Source: Tetmemena sp. SeJ-2015
Taxonomy: Eukaryota > Ciliophora > Spirotrichea > Sporadotrichida > Oxytrichidae
Length of the DNA: 64,000 bases
Direction of reading: 5' to 3'
Assembly: GCA_027382625.1 (NCBI GenBank)
Contig: JAJKFJ010020960.1
Coordinates: 1-64,000, forward strand
The translations under genes were made by a program, and so were the position numbers. Of this stretch, positions 13,130-25,664 are shown in pieces. Below the pieces are notes generated by a model that was not told where the DNA came from, searched no databases, and worked only from the letters and a program-made list of their open reading frames with translations. The first letter of the stretch is position 1; every line of letters begins with the position of its first letter.

Positions 13130-16100
13130 TTGAGTCAGATCAGCTAAACTGTTTAACAATCTTAATTTCATGGCTTAATCCTTATTCGGTGATATCTATT
13201 TTCATGATTCTTTCTTTTATTAGTCTATTAAGAGTCCTTATAGTAAAAATCACTAACCTTTTTAAAGTCAGAGTCCTCATCGTTTAATAGATTACAAAAT
13301 AAAAATATTAATTACAATTGAATTCTCTAGTCTCAATGATCTGTATATTTCTTTATTTTGATTAATTCGATTGTCAGGATTACTTTTAATAAAATATAAA
13401 ATATCATATCAGGAGGACTCTTGCTATCAAAACTTTTCTCAGATTATTAATTCAAGAATACAAAGCCAAGATTTTACTTTATCTTCTTAAAACTCTAAGT
13501 ATCTTCGTTTTATTACAATTAGCCCACACTCAAATTCATTAAGCTTGAGTGAGTGATTTTTCTCTTTGGGCTTTACTTTTTAGAAAATTTGGCATCATTT
13601 TGTTGGGCGAGGTCATTCAAAATACAAAATATAGTTTGATACACCATAATTTAATTATTTGTTTTAATTAGGCAAAAGCTTTTTGTAGATTCTGCCGTCT
13701 ATTTTGTTTTAATCTCTGTTCCTCATCATCTAAGTTTAAAAAAAATATAATTTTACTTAAAATTGTAAGTTAGCTGTATTTGGGGCACGACTGAATCGCT
13801 AAAAAGCTTTTCTAGTCTCTTTATTTGTGTTTTCTGCGCATCCTCTAAAAATAAATTATTTTTCCTCCTGTTCTCTGTAGAGAACATTCGCTCTTAGGTA
13901 AGGAATTAAAAAAAACAACTCTAATAAAAATTAATTATCTAAGTGTGGAATTAAGTTGCGCTAGTATTTTGAGAGAATGACTTGGGAGATGAGTTTGTTT
14001 TGGCGCAGCTGCTTCATCACATTTACCACATCAAAAAACTTTTTACTTTTCCTCAGACCATGTTTGAATACTTCTAAGTGAGTCTAATCAATTAATATTC
14101 ACTCTCATAAAAGAAAGCAAATTTAATTACTTAAATTATAATCAGGAGTCAGCTTGGTTTGGTTTGAGATCCTGCTTAGAATAAGGCTTTTGAATTTAAT
14201 TTTCATGAGATTTAAGATAGAAAAGTGCGGCTTCTAAAGTGATTATATGTAAGTTTGTGATTGCTCGAGTAATTCCTTTTCTTTTGACTTAATTGCCTTT
14301 GGGGAGGATATACTTTAATGACTCTAATAATTTAAAATTATATAATTTATTCTACTCACATTTCTTTATAAAAGTTTTTAACTCAATATTACATCTCAAG
14401 TAAGTTAAAAACTTATTTGCTGGTTTAATAATTTGTTAATCCTCATATTCCTGCAGCTGACGTCATCAGATCTTAAACAAATAATTAATCGAAAGAGGAG
14501 GATATTGTTGTCAATGAATTGTGATTATTCTTGTTGTCTGTGGACTCATTATTTACTTGCACTTCTTATTTTGATTCTTATATAGTTCATTTGGAATCAG
14601 ATTTTTCTCTTTTGAAAAACAGTCTGGAGATACACATAAAATAAAATATTTTTATATCGCTTAAACAATTTTAGATTATTGATTCATAGAATAACTGCTC
14701 CTGGATGTTCTTTATGAGTATAATTTTATATTAAAGAATTAGTAGGTCTATCACCAGGTACAGGATAAATTAAATAGATACTCATCAATCAAATACCAAA
14801 AATAATAATTTTTTTTGAATTTTAAAAAAAGTAAAAAATCTCGCACGCTGCTATATTTTAATTAAAATAAAAGAATATTTAAATTTAAAATATGATTATT
14901 GTTGGTTTAATCCTCCCATATCTGTAATCAAAATGAATAACGTGTCCACGTTCCTTGTAATTATTTATTCCTATTATCCAATACTGAAGCTTATAGATGC
15001 ACTTTTTACAAAATATCTTTAAAATATATAAAAAAAAATAATTTGAGATAATTTTCTTGTTTAAATTTTTATCTAAATTCATTTAATTAGGTTAAGTCAC
15101 CATCTACACCCTCTATAAAAATTTTAATTGAGTTTCTCAAAAATTTTAGTATGTTCTCTCAAGAATTTCGCCATAAAATTAATTCAAAATAAAAAATAAT
15201 TTTGAGTTATTTTGTCGTGATTTAAGAGAGTAAATAAAGTAAGTAAAGTAAAGTAAAGTAAAGTAAAGTAAAGTAAAATTTTAGGAATGGAATTAATAAT
15301 CAATTTCAAATCTCAGCACTTATTAAAGTACTAGACAAGAAACCGTACTATTATCCTATGAAAAAAGAGAGTAAATAAATTATTTTATTGCACCATAACT
15401 ATTAGGGGAGTCATAGGATCTGTCTAATTAATGAGTATAGTAGTAATCATGGACTGGGTAGAGGTCACTTGCATATATTGAATCATGAAGTTCGAGGGAT
15501 GTCTTTGAAGTTGTAAAAACTTGAACCACTTGTGAATCTTTTTGCAAATTAGTTTGATCTAATATAGTCAGGATTTTAATTAAAATCAATGATTGGTTAA
15601 AATAATAAATGGAGAGTTGCAAAATGGTGACAGTTAAAATCACAGATTTACCCCTCGATCTGTAGCTTGTTCGATAGCTTATCAAAAATTAATATGAGTT
15701 TGTTCTTTCATCATCTCCTCTGCACCTCTCAGTAACGAGATATGATGCGCGCATTCTACTAATCCTCAAATCTTTAGAGAACTTAAACTTGTGTCGCCTA
15801 TAACTCTTTACTGAGCGATCCCACACATAAGTTACAAGAATATAAAATTCTTAGAATTCCATGCTGAATCGAATGGTCTAATAATTATTTAAATTGGACA
15901 CATTTCAACTGTCTAGATAATTTGCCATTTTAATTTAGATACTAATTTAATTCTCTTTTCTATTAAATTCTCATCTATAATTATAACCCATTCATGCGAA
16001 TAATCATTATATTGAGAATTTTTATAATTTTTGATAATTAAAGATTTTTGTTTTCAAATAAGATTGAATATCTTACTAATTATAAAACCTATTTTATATA

Positions 16101-18181
16101 TGCAATTTATTACTACTTTAAATAGAGACAAAATATGTTTTCATTTATTTTATATAATTTCTTAGTTTGAAAATATCTAGTAGTAACTTTTAATGGTTGT
16201 GCGAAATTATTAGTTATGTATTAAAAATTATTTTAAGTAAATCTTAGGAATCGAAATACTTTTGTGCAATATAGATGTCATAGGCAGGATTTAAAATTAT
16301 TTTTAGCTTTAAAATATAAATTATATTCTTTTCATATAACTTATCTATTTGAGCTTTTGATTTACATTTCAAGCCTCTTCCTGGAAGAAGATTATCTAAA
16401 AATTCCTAATATAACTAGAAATATTATTCTATTTTTATAGTACTAAATCTACAAAATGAGTATAAATAAAAATTTCAAAAAATTAAGAATATAGTTTGTT
16501 CATAATTATTTTTAATTTCTTTATTCTTAGTATTCACCAAAATATGATATTTTATTAGGCTTATCTTTATACATTTATAATTTAAATTGCATTTTGCTTT
16601 ACGATATTTTTACAACTCAACCTTTTTATATTTTTTATTTTTCAGATTTTAAAAATTAGTTGTTAAATAGCATGCTTCTATCGAGATATAAAATGAAATT
16701 TATTTATAAAATGAATGATAATATTTTTCTCATATTTCTTATTCTATTGCTTTATAAATTAAAAAATAAAATGCATACTACTTTCAAATTTGAAATTTAA
16801 ATAATTTTGCTTCAGTATTTAAAATAAAAAAATTATTAAAGGGGAAAAATAATTATTTAGTATCTAATTTATCTTATCTTTCTGTTTAAAATAATATGAT
16901 ATAAAGGTACGATTAGTCGTTGGAGTTAGTAAAATTAAAAAAAATTCTAGTGGTTCCTTTAAGTGGTATGCTAAAATCTTTGGACGGACACAGGAAGTTA
17001 TAAAATGAGATTACATATATAGCATATATTTTTTAGTATCCTCCAGAAAATCCAAGTCCTGTAGTTATCTCTTCGTTTTAAAAGAATCTTGTATCTTATT
17101 AGCAAATTTCTGAGGGAATCAATATCAATAAATGATTACAATATAAATTTAAGCTAAGAAGATAAATAAAAATTAATTTATAAAACTTAATGCAAAAAAT
17201 AAATTAAATTACAAACATGAAAAATGGCTTTCCTTTACTTTATTTAAACTTTTAGTAATCAAAATATAAATTCAATATACAAGCGGAAAGAATTTATTGT
17301 TTAAAAAAAATATTTTGAAGATCCTTACATGGTTTGTTTCTAAATCTATTTAATTTATTTATTCTTTTTAATTAAGAATATCCATTCAACATTTGAGGGC
17401 CCTGAGTCAAGTGGGTAGCTGACTGTGTTCAAGTAAAATAGAACTGAAAAGTATTGAAAGTATTCTTCAGAATATGTCAAGTCTGAAAAAGCATAAATAG
17501 ACAGTGCTATATCGAATTTAATTTTAGATCTCTCTAAATTACTCTTACTATTTTAAAATATTTCTTTTATTTTGAATTTAAATTTATTCTTTTTTCTAAA
17601 CATACTCTATTATATATGATGGATTTGTGAGTATAAAAAATAATCCAACCTATTAATTTTGTAAAATTATCAATCTCCTTGCCAACAATACGTTTCTTTA
17701 TTTCTTCTTATCTCTTTTAGAGATTCTTAAAAATGTTCTTAAGAACAAGAAGAATCATAAATATGATAGGCCTTATTTCCTTGCGGTAATTTTAAATTGA
17801 ATCTTTTATATCGAAAGTGTTAAGATTGAGATTGTAGATATCTTATGACTCTATTAAGTTTAACTCCTTAGTTTGGTAGGTTTGGATTTAATTATTTCAA
17901 TATAAATTTATCTCTATCTTTGGGCAATCGACGCAAGCTAGATGAAGAAGTAAATTAACAAAAATACCCTTGAGAGAACTGTAAATACTCCCCCTACAAC
18001 TTATCTATTAAATTAAAAGTTTTATTATTATTATAACTGATTGGAATGTTGAGCTATCTTAGTAAGTTAGTGAAATAGGATAGCCGAAAGAGTCAAGACT
18101 TCTAAATTTCTAAGCCAGTCAAGTTGACAACTATTTCTGAAATTTTTTCTGATTAGATAATTTAGCGAGGTTCTCGGTCAT
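13130..18181 (-). CDS. Paralogue B of the multi-pass membrane protein family (multi-block)
   Basis: ATG at 18181 (MTENLAKLSNQKKFQK). After excision of a 27-nt insert flanked by AGAAAT the frame gives FRSLDSFGYPISLTYQDSST. After a ~46-bp AT-rich spacer with an AGTT repeat come VVGGVFTVLSRVFLLIYFFI and SIAQRQRQ, a transmembrane block, then TYQTKELNLIESQDIYNLNL with LNTFD. Further blocks: DIALSIYAFSDLTYSEEYFQ near 17500, KVTTRYFQT near 16190, a block at 15960-15660 with HISLLRGAEEMM, the block SLELHDSIYASDLYPVHDYY at 15600-15430, NVDTLFILITDMGGL near 14920, KANVLSAEN-like near 13890, and LDDEEQRLKQNRRQ near 13720. In this copy the HISLLRG block is in normal order and orientation. No TGA at the Arg sites mutated in A and D. 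Function unknown. Confidence 0.6.
15229..15278. repeat. AAGTA microsatellite
   Basis: About eight to nine tandem copies of AAGTA within a noncoding spacer of paralogue B. The copies in the other paralogues lack it. Confidence 0.85.
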
Positions 18182-19150
18182 ATTTTATCTCTTTTTTAAT
18201 ATTCTTTACTGTAATTTTAATGTGCTTTGATCACTTTTATGTTAAACTATTTCGTTCTTTTTTACATTTTCAATCAACATATACAGAATCATAATACAAA
18301 TCGATTAAGTTTTGAAAAAATGATATTTTATTAGATAAAGTTTTCTTTCTAAAATAAAATTAAAGACTAGATATTTAAGAGAAATCAATTTTTATTTTAG
18401 ACAAGGGTTGAAAGAGTACTTTTATGTGAAAAAGGAAAACTAAACTATTAACTTTACTTTTTACTAAAAAAATATATTTAAAATTAAAATGTTATAAAAG
18501 CCAGTCCTCGATATACAAGTATGAAAAGAGATTTTAAAAATTTAAGCTTCGAAATACCACTTGAGTAATTGAGATAGATTTCTTAATGTGAATAATTGTA
18601 ATATAATTGATTTATCAGTTTTGATCATTTAATTTTAAAGACCAGAATTAATATAGGTAGGAATTTAATAGATGATCAAGTCAATTAGTAATTGTAATTA
18701 ATTTTTAAAATATATATTCAACGCTACAATGGCAGAGCGTCCTATTAGTCTTCGCATTTTCTAACCTTAAGCTTAAATTCTCAAGATAATTCTGGTGCAA
18801 AATTTCATCCTCTCACGTTTAAGTATAGAATTTGACTTAAGTAGTCCCCAATTATCATAATGCGACATAAATTAAAAAATAATGAAAATAGATTAAAAAA
18901 TGAGAGATAATTAAGCTTAATTCATTTCTATAATTTTCAATTTTCCTTTTTTTCAGTCTCTTACATCTATTTAGGTTTCTTCTGAAATATATGCAAAACT
19001 TATGATTATGAACTTGTTCTGACGCAACAAAAGTTTAGACATTTTTGATCATGAGTAATGATACTATCTAAAAATTACAGAGATATTTCAAACTTCTAAA
19101 CTTATTCAAAATATTACTGTCTTCTGTTTTCCATTTGCTTTAAATGTATT

Positions 19151-22100
19151 TCAAAATTAATTCACTAATGCAAAAAATTCAATCCTTTAATCCTTGTCTT
19201 AATCTGAATCATATATGTATTAAACTTCATCTTCTATTCTGCTTGGATTGGTTGGCTCTAGTTTAATAACTTTCCGTCTTCTCATTTAAACATTGCTGTT
19301 TTCTCTAAATGGAGATTGCATTGTAGATGTGTTCACTAATTTTACGTTTGAATTCGCTGTCAATAAGTTCTATTAAAAAAGAAGACTTTACAAAAATATT
19401 TATCTCTAACTATAAAGAATTGTAAGACCTTTTATTTTAGTTTAGAGTTTGGTGCGGATATAAAAATAATTATTCTCTTAGTAGGATTTTTTGTCACTGA
19501 ATCATTCTAGTTCTATCGATCCCACTCTTATAATCCAAAGTTTGATCTTATCTTTGATGGACTCATTGTGTTCTTGCGCTTCTAATAGAATTTCTATTCA
19601 CTTAATACTTAAGATGACTATAAGCTTTTCATGCTATGTTTTCTCGAAAATTGTGCATCATATTTTATGAGGATTTCATTTACACATTGTTAATTAGAAG
19701 GGTCTAATAATTTTATTTTATTTATTGATTAGGCAAAAGCTTTTTGAAAAGTCTCCTATCTATTTTATTGCTCTCCCTATTTTGGATCATCTAAGCAAAA
19801 TAATAATACAAATTATTGTCAAGTTTTAAAAGCTATTTGTAAATTTGCCACGAAGTTTTTCCCTAGCATCTTGCTCATTTAAGTAGCTGAAGTATCTAAA
19901 TAAAAAATAAAGGGAGTCTTTATTCTCAGCAGAAAGCACGTTAGCTTTGAGATAGGGAATCTTTAAAATTCTTTTGTAAAATTAATCATGCTCTATTGAT
20001 ATTTGGCAAGAATAATCTTAGATATTAACTTTGACTGTCGTAATTGCTTTAAGACTTGAGTGACCTCGAACAGATTTTTAGTCTTCTTTAATCCTTGCTC
20101 AAACATAGATAGGTACTCTTAATCTCTTAAATAAGAATCTGCTATCATAAAATTCATATTCTTTAAAAACTAAAAAGAATAAACACTCAGACATCTAATT
20201 TAAAACAGATAGATTAGCTAATAATCAGTTTAAATCCTTAATTTGACGATATTTATTAATTTTCTTCCAGTATTTAATTAATACTATTTTAAACTAGCAT
20301 AAAGTCTCGGTCAATTTAAGGCTCCATAAAAAAAGACAATTTTTTTTCTTGAGTGTACTTGTATAAAAAGTTATCACAATTTATAAAAAAAATATTGCTC
20401 TTTGAATGATAAAATTAATGAATGGCCTTAGGGGGAATAAAATTTAATTAAAAAAATTAGAGAATAAAAAACTATAAATTTAATAAAATTATTGTATAAT
20501 AAGATCATTTAAACTCTTAATAAATATATTTTAAAAAATTTTCCAAAGCATAAGTTTTTGCCGCTTGGGGAAAGAAAACCTTTAGAATATTAAATTTTTT
20601 AAAAATTTTTATATTTTTGGAAAAAAGTTCTTTTAAGTTTAATTGCAGTTATTTTTTAAGTTTGGGAAAAAAAGGTTTCCAATGATTTTACTTAACTTTT
20701 GAGATTTAAATGACTAATTTCATAAATCTTTTTTAACTTTTTTTAAGAATTATTTTTTTTAAAGGTTTTAAAAAACCTTTCATTTTCCATTTTTTTAAAT
20801 TTTTTAAAAAAATTTTAATTTTAAAAAAAAGTTTTTTAAAAATTTTAATTTAAAACTTTTTAATAAAATCTTTAAAAAAACAAAAAATTTATAGTTTTAA
20901 ATTAAAAAATTTTTTTATTTAAGGAAATTTTTTTAAAAGTTGGATTTATAATTTAAAAATAAAAATTTTTAAAACCAAATTTTTTTAAAATTCTAAATTT
21001 AAATTATAAATTTAATTTTTTTTTTTTTAAAAATATATAGTTTTTTTGTTTTTAATTATTTTTCCTTTTCCTAACAAAATTTAGTTTTTAAATTACAGAA
21101 TTTTTAAAAAATTTAGAAAAATTAAAATAATAAAGTTAAATTTTATTAAGTTTTTAATTTAAATTTTTTTCAAAAAAATTTGAAATGATTTTTTAAAATG
21201 GTTTTTAATTTTTTAAGTTTTTGTTAGTCAAAAGAAAAAATTTTAAAAAATAAATTATTTCAATACTATAAATTTAAATGAAAATGAATAGTTGCATCAA
21301 AAGATGAAATGTTAGATTGTGATTCAGATATTTACTGACGGAATTGTCTTATACTTTTTTGTTTCGTAAGATTTCCGGGATCAATCTATTATCGATCGCT
21401 GCTGCGGTCATCTTTCTTTTTGAGAAATAGAAGGGAGATAAAAAGTTAAGAAATTTAATATTGGAGATGATAGATTGATAGAACATTTATTCTTAGAAAT
21501 TCTTGATCATAAATCAAATAAATTTATTTTGATGAAGAAGTCAACTATCAGGTAAAGAATAAAAATAAAATGCTCATTAATCAAACCCAATAAAAATATT
21601 AAACTTTTATAACAAAGATTATTCATTAAACAATTCAACTTTTATTGTGGTTAATCCTCCCATGTCAGTTAACAATCCAAATAGAGTCTCTACATTTCTG
21701 ATGATAGTTTCCTCTTAGTACCCCTTTGTGAATATTATATATCCACCTTAAAATTTTAAATAAACAAGGATTAAAATTATAATTTTTTTTATCTACTTTC
21801 AGCTTTTCATTTTAGTTATAAAGAGCTAAGGAACGAAACAATAATTAAATCAATTAATTATCCTGATCTTATGCATTTTACGGCTAAAAACTATAGTGCT
21901 TAGAATATCTTAAAGAGTTCGATTAAATTAAAAATATATTATTATTAATCAAAATTAAATGATGCAGTATAGGATTGCAAGTTGATAGAGTCTTATTTTG
22001 GATTATAGATGTTGAACTAGTCTAAATTATTATATGAATTCTTAAAATTGACAACTCATCCTATATTTATTAAATACAAGTAAAAATTATATCTAATAAA

Positions 22101-23785
22101 CTAGGAAAAGGAAATGTCACTCTATGAAAACTCCAGCTTTATTATAAACTCTTTAAAGACATTGCAAATATAAATAGAAAACTACTCTGATCTGTTCTTT
22201 AATTCATTCGACAATTCTTCAATTTTAAGTTGCTCTATTTTGTATGCTGCTATATTCATTGTTCTTTACAAATTTGTCAACTCCTTAAATTATCCTAATA
22301 TATTTAAAATCCTTAGAAGTTGGGATTCGACCTACTATCATCGATAAAATGCGTATAGTAGAAGTCGCTATAAGTTGTAATATCGTTTGCAATTATGGAG
22401 TCATGAAGTTCAAGAGATACTTGCTGAGTTTTAAATACTCTCACCTGCTATATGTCTTTTTATAAGAAAGTTTTAAAAATTTATAATATTTAATAAACAT
22501 TCTCATTTATTGATTTCTCACGACATTGTTTCCTATTTAAATTTAATTTTTAAGTTGCTATAGACATAAAATCTCTAGATATATTTTTAGATTAAATTAT
22601 TATTGGTAAAGTTTAGTAGTATCTAGTGGTAACTTTAATTGGCTCATCGAAATTAAATTAAATTTTTAATTATAAATAATTCAAATCCTGAGAATCAAAA
22701 TACTTCTGCGCTAAGTATACATCGAATGTGGGCTTAGAATAAATAAGAATAGACTTTAATAAAATATTTTTAGCCTCAAACATTTTATCATATTAACTTT
22801 CAGCTTTGCATTTAATTCCTTACCCTGGGTAAATATTATCTAGAAACTCCTGGTTGCAATAGGCTATTTCAACATGGAGGTATGACTATTTTTAGAGTTA
22901 ATTATCTAAAATAATTAACATAAAAATTATGCCTAGAGAGGAGTACTGAAATTTCTAGGAGGGCATAAGAAATATTTATTAGGTTTAAAAAAATAAAAAT
23001 ATTTCTTGTCAAAGCCAAGGCCATATGTGATATTTTACTTTCCAAAGAACCTATCATTGGTGCATATTTCAGATGGGATAGTAACTAAATAATCCTTAGT
23101 AACCCCATTTTCGTAGGAGGGCTAATAAAGATAGAACTAGACTGAAAAAAATTGAAAGTAACTTGCAGAATAATCTGCTGCATAAAAGCCGTGAAAACCA
23201 ATTGCAATATCTAAAAATAGAGTAAAAATGTTTGTTCTTTAATTCATCGTTTATTATTTAATTAATTTCAAGAAATTTTGAAAATACAAAGATGAATAAA
23301 TCATAAATTTCATTTTTATCGAAAGTGTTGATATTAAAAACATATTCTTCCTCAGAATTAATCAAGTTAAATTCCTTGGTTTGATAGGTGATTGTTAATA
23401 AGATAATTAAATTTTATAACCTAATTGTTTAGCGTTACCTCTAAGCAATGGATACGAACTGAATTGCAAAGTAAATCAAAAGAAACATCCTAGATAAATT
23501 AATTGAGATAGAATAGTCAAGGTCCCTCCTAAAACTATACTATTTTTTAAAAAAATAAGCTTTAATAGTATAAGAATTTTAGTAAACTATAAAATTATTT
23601 ATTTTTTTTAATTTAATAAATAAAGGATCAAAATTTTAAACTGACTTATAAGTTGATGAGTCTTTGTAAGTAAGAGATATAGGATAGCCGAAAGCATCTA
23701 TATTCCTAATTTTCTAAGCTATTTTATATCATTCTGTAGCAAAAGAGTCCTTTTTAATTTCTTCTTGGGCTTGATTTTCTGACAT
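19151..23785 (-). CDS. Paralogue C of the multi-pass membrane protein family (multi-block)
   Basis: ATG at 23785 (MSENQAQEEIKK). The block IRNIDAFGYPISLTYKDSST follows, then after a ~100 bp AT-rich spacer (repeat AGTTT) the block VLGGTLTILS at about 23530. A 14-nt insert bounded by TATCT must be removed to continue into RMFLLIYFAIQFVSIAQRQR. Then TYQTKEFNLINSEEEYVFNI; DIAIGFHGF...SASYFQFFSV (23215-22985); NITYGLGFDKKYF; YLHVEIAYCNQEFLDNIYPG (22890-22690); FDEPIKVTTRYYQT (22650); VSLELHDSIIANDITTYSDF (22480-22330); NVETLFGLLTDMGGL (21750-21650); KANVLSAE (19960); LDDPKQGEQQNRQE (19790-19730); ILLEAQEHNES (19600-19500); and a C-terminal block with VIKLEPTNPSRIEDEV ending at TGA 19153-19151. The HISLLRG block found in B and D is missing at 22500-22600. 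Function unknown. Confidence 0.65.
20480..21260. repeat. Homopolymer-rich A/T low-complexity island within paralogue C
   Basis: Dominated by long A and T runs. No coding block seen here although paralogue C blocks lie on both sides, so this appears to be spacer (IES) DNA. Confidence 0.55.
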
Positions 23786-24159
23786 CTTCATAATCTTAAC
23801 TTTAAAATATTTTTAATTTTAAGCCGCCAAAGCTACTTTAAATACTTTTCAATGCTTTGAATTAGACCTAATTTTTACTATTCTAATTAGTGTCAATCTC
23901 ATTAAAAAACCCCAAAATGTAAAAATAAAAAATTTTAAAATTAATTTTTTTTTAATACTTATAATCAGGGAAATTTTTAAAACCCTAAACAGGAAATCTA
24001 ATTTTCTAGGAAGGTGACCTTGAGCCCTGTCTATATTCTCTAAATTTTTATCCCTTTTAAATGCTTCCTCTATCTCAGATAACTGAGTGTTGGTTTATAG
24101 GTTGCTTGATTTTTTTTCTAACTTTTTAAAGGTTTGATACCCTTTTCTATTTTCAAATT

Positions 24160-25440
24160 TTTTCGAAAATTTTATTGCATATCTTCACTTTCAACTAGTG
24201 TATTCCTCGGTTTCATTCGCATTCAAAATATATTGCAACTTAGACCAAAAGTCCCACCACTGAACCCTTGAGCCAAGTCTGTCTCATGGGAAAATGCCTG
24301 CAGTTCCTTGCACCGTGCTTCCTCAATGTTTTTTTTCTTTTTACAAATCTGTTGAAGTTATGAAAGTTGCTCTGACTGGTTCAAAGTTTATAGATGTTTC
24401 TGGCTTGAGATCTCTGTGCCGAATCCCAACTCATGCAACTCCATCACTCCTCTAACGAGGTCAGTGAGAATAGCAGTAAGCTAGTACTTGTTGCGCCTCG
24501 TGCTGAGAAATTCTTTTAAATGTGATCTCCATTTAGGAAGGCGAATGGCGATGTAATCATGATCGATAAGAACACCAGCAAGATGAAGAACGTACTTCAA
24601 GTTTTTGTCCCTCGCTTCTCTCAACACTGTCAGTTTTTCGCGAACTCAAACCTCTCTCTTCCTTCTTTACAAGGTTTTTGTAAGGGAAGATCTTGTAAGC
24701 ATACTCTTCTTGTATGATGGTGTCTCTTCGCTTCGCATCAGCAAGGTGGAGGTAATTTTGAAAACACTCCTCCAAAGTTACAACTCTCAAGCATGGAGTC
24801 TTGCTTTGAGCTAGCTGAAATCTTTACTGACACCATACACTAAGGCTTCTGATTCATGAACTCAATTTTCCTCTTCTTTTCCTCTTGCTTCCTCTTTAGT
24901 TGAACCTTGTCAAGGTATCGTGCTTGCCTCTTAGCTGGCACCATCTTTAAAGTTTCTTTATCCTCAATTACGAACTAAAGCCATGTGCTTCTTTCTCCAT
25001 GTGTTTCTTGAGGAAACAGAGTGAGAGAATGTCTGCTCACAATTTGAGGCAAGGATAGCGACCGTCCACTTTCTAATGCTTCATATAGATCTTAGGTTTG
25101 TCTGAGTGGACTTCCTTGAGGCCCCTTGAGGATATTCGAACTGTTCGTTGACATTACTCGCATTCAAAAAGTTTTCTTCTCCTCATTGATCTCTGGAGCA
25201 GCAACAAGAGGAGCATCAGGGGCGATAGTTTTAAACGCCCCACCGACTTTTCCAAATCTTGCTGACAATTTAAAGTACAGAGATCTTCTTGCTCGAGCTC
25301 AAAATTCAGAGAGCTTCTCCCTTTTTTCACTTAAATGCACGCACACAGCATCTTGTTTTTTTTTTTGCTGTTCCGAACATTTAGTTTAGCTTGTGTTTGC
25401 TAAGGTTGTACTTGTTTCTTAGCTAGGTTGGTTGCCACAT
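24160..25440 (-). pseudogene. Zinc-finger plus protein-kinase gene, frameshifted
   Basis: Minus-strand reading, N to C: LAKKQVQPQQ, then a finger-like segment FECEQCQRTV...LKEVHS, then after a frame change CEQTFSHSVSS...WRKKHM (C2H2-like), a charged helix KRKQEEKKRK, then a kinase domain. The kinase part shows KLTVLREARDKNLKYVLHLA and LTDLVRGVMELHELGFG followed, after a one-base shift, by HRDLKPETSIN, the catalytic-loop motif (Asp of HRD and Lys present, but Thr for the usual metal-binding Asn after PE). At least four frame changes and several TGAs break it, so it is probably a pseudogene. A zinc-finger/kinase fusion is known from the 57-kDa ORF of TBE transposons of oxytrichid ciliates; assignment to that group is inference. 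It ends about 40 bp from the next element's left end. Confidence 0.6.
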
Positions 25441-25664
25441 CTTAAATTCAAATTTTAAATTATGAAGAGCCCGCCACTTATTATTAAGATAATAGTATTG
25501 ATTTACAAAATTTTTAATTTAATCTAGAACTAACAGTGAGAAGTTTAAAATAGTGAATGGAGCAAGGATGAGAGACAGCTGAATTAAAAGACTGTTATTT
25601 ATTGAGTTTGAAATTGATAAGGAGAATAAATTATTTATTAATTATTATTTTATTTAGAGGGATA

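Noticed and set aside
15229..15278. Possible CRISPR-like or regulatory array at the AAGTA repeats
   Set aside because: Simple 5-bp tandem repeat with no spacers, inside a noncoding segment.
23535..23645. Treating the AT-rich spacers of paralogues A-D as spliceosomal introns
   Set aside because: They begin GTTTAAA or GTTATAA rather than GTAAGT-like, are bounded by short direct repeats such as AGTT(T), and vary in length between copies, which fits IESs better.
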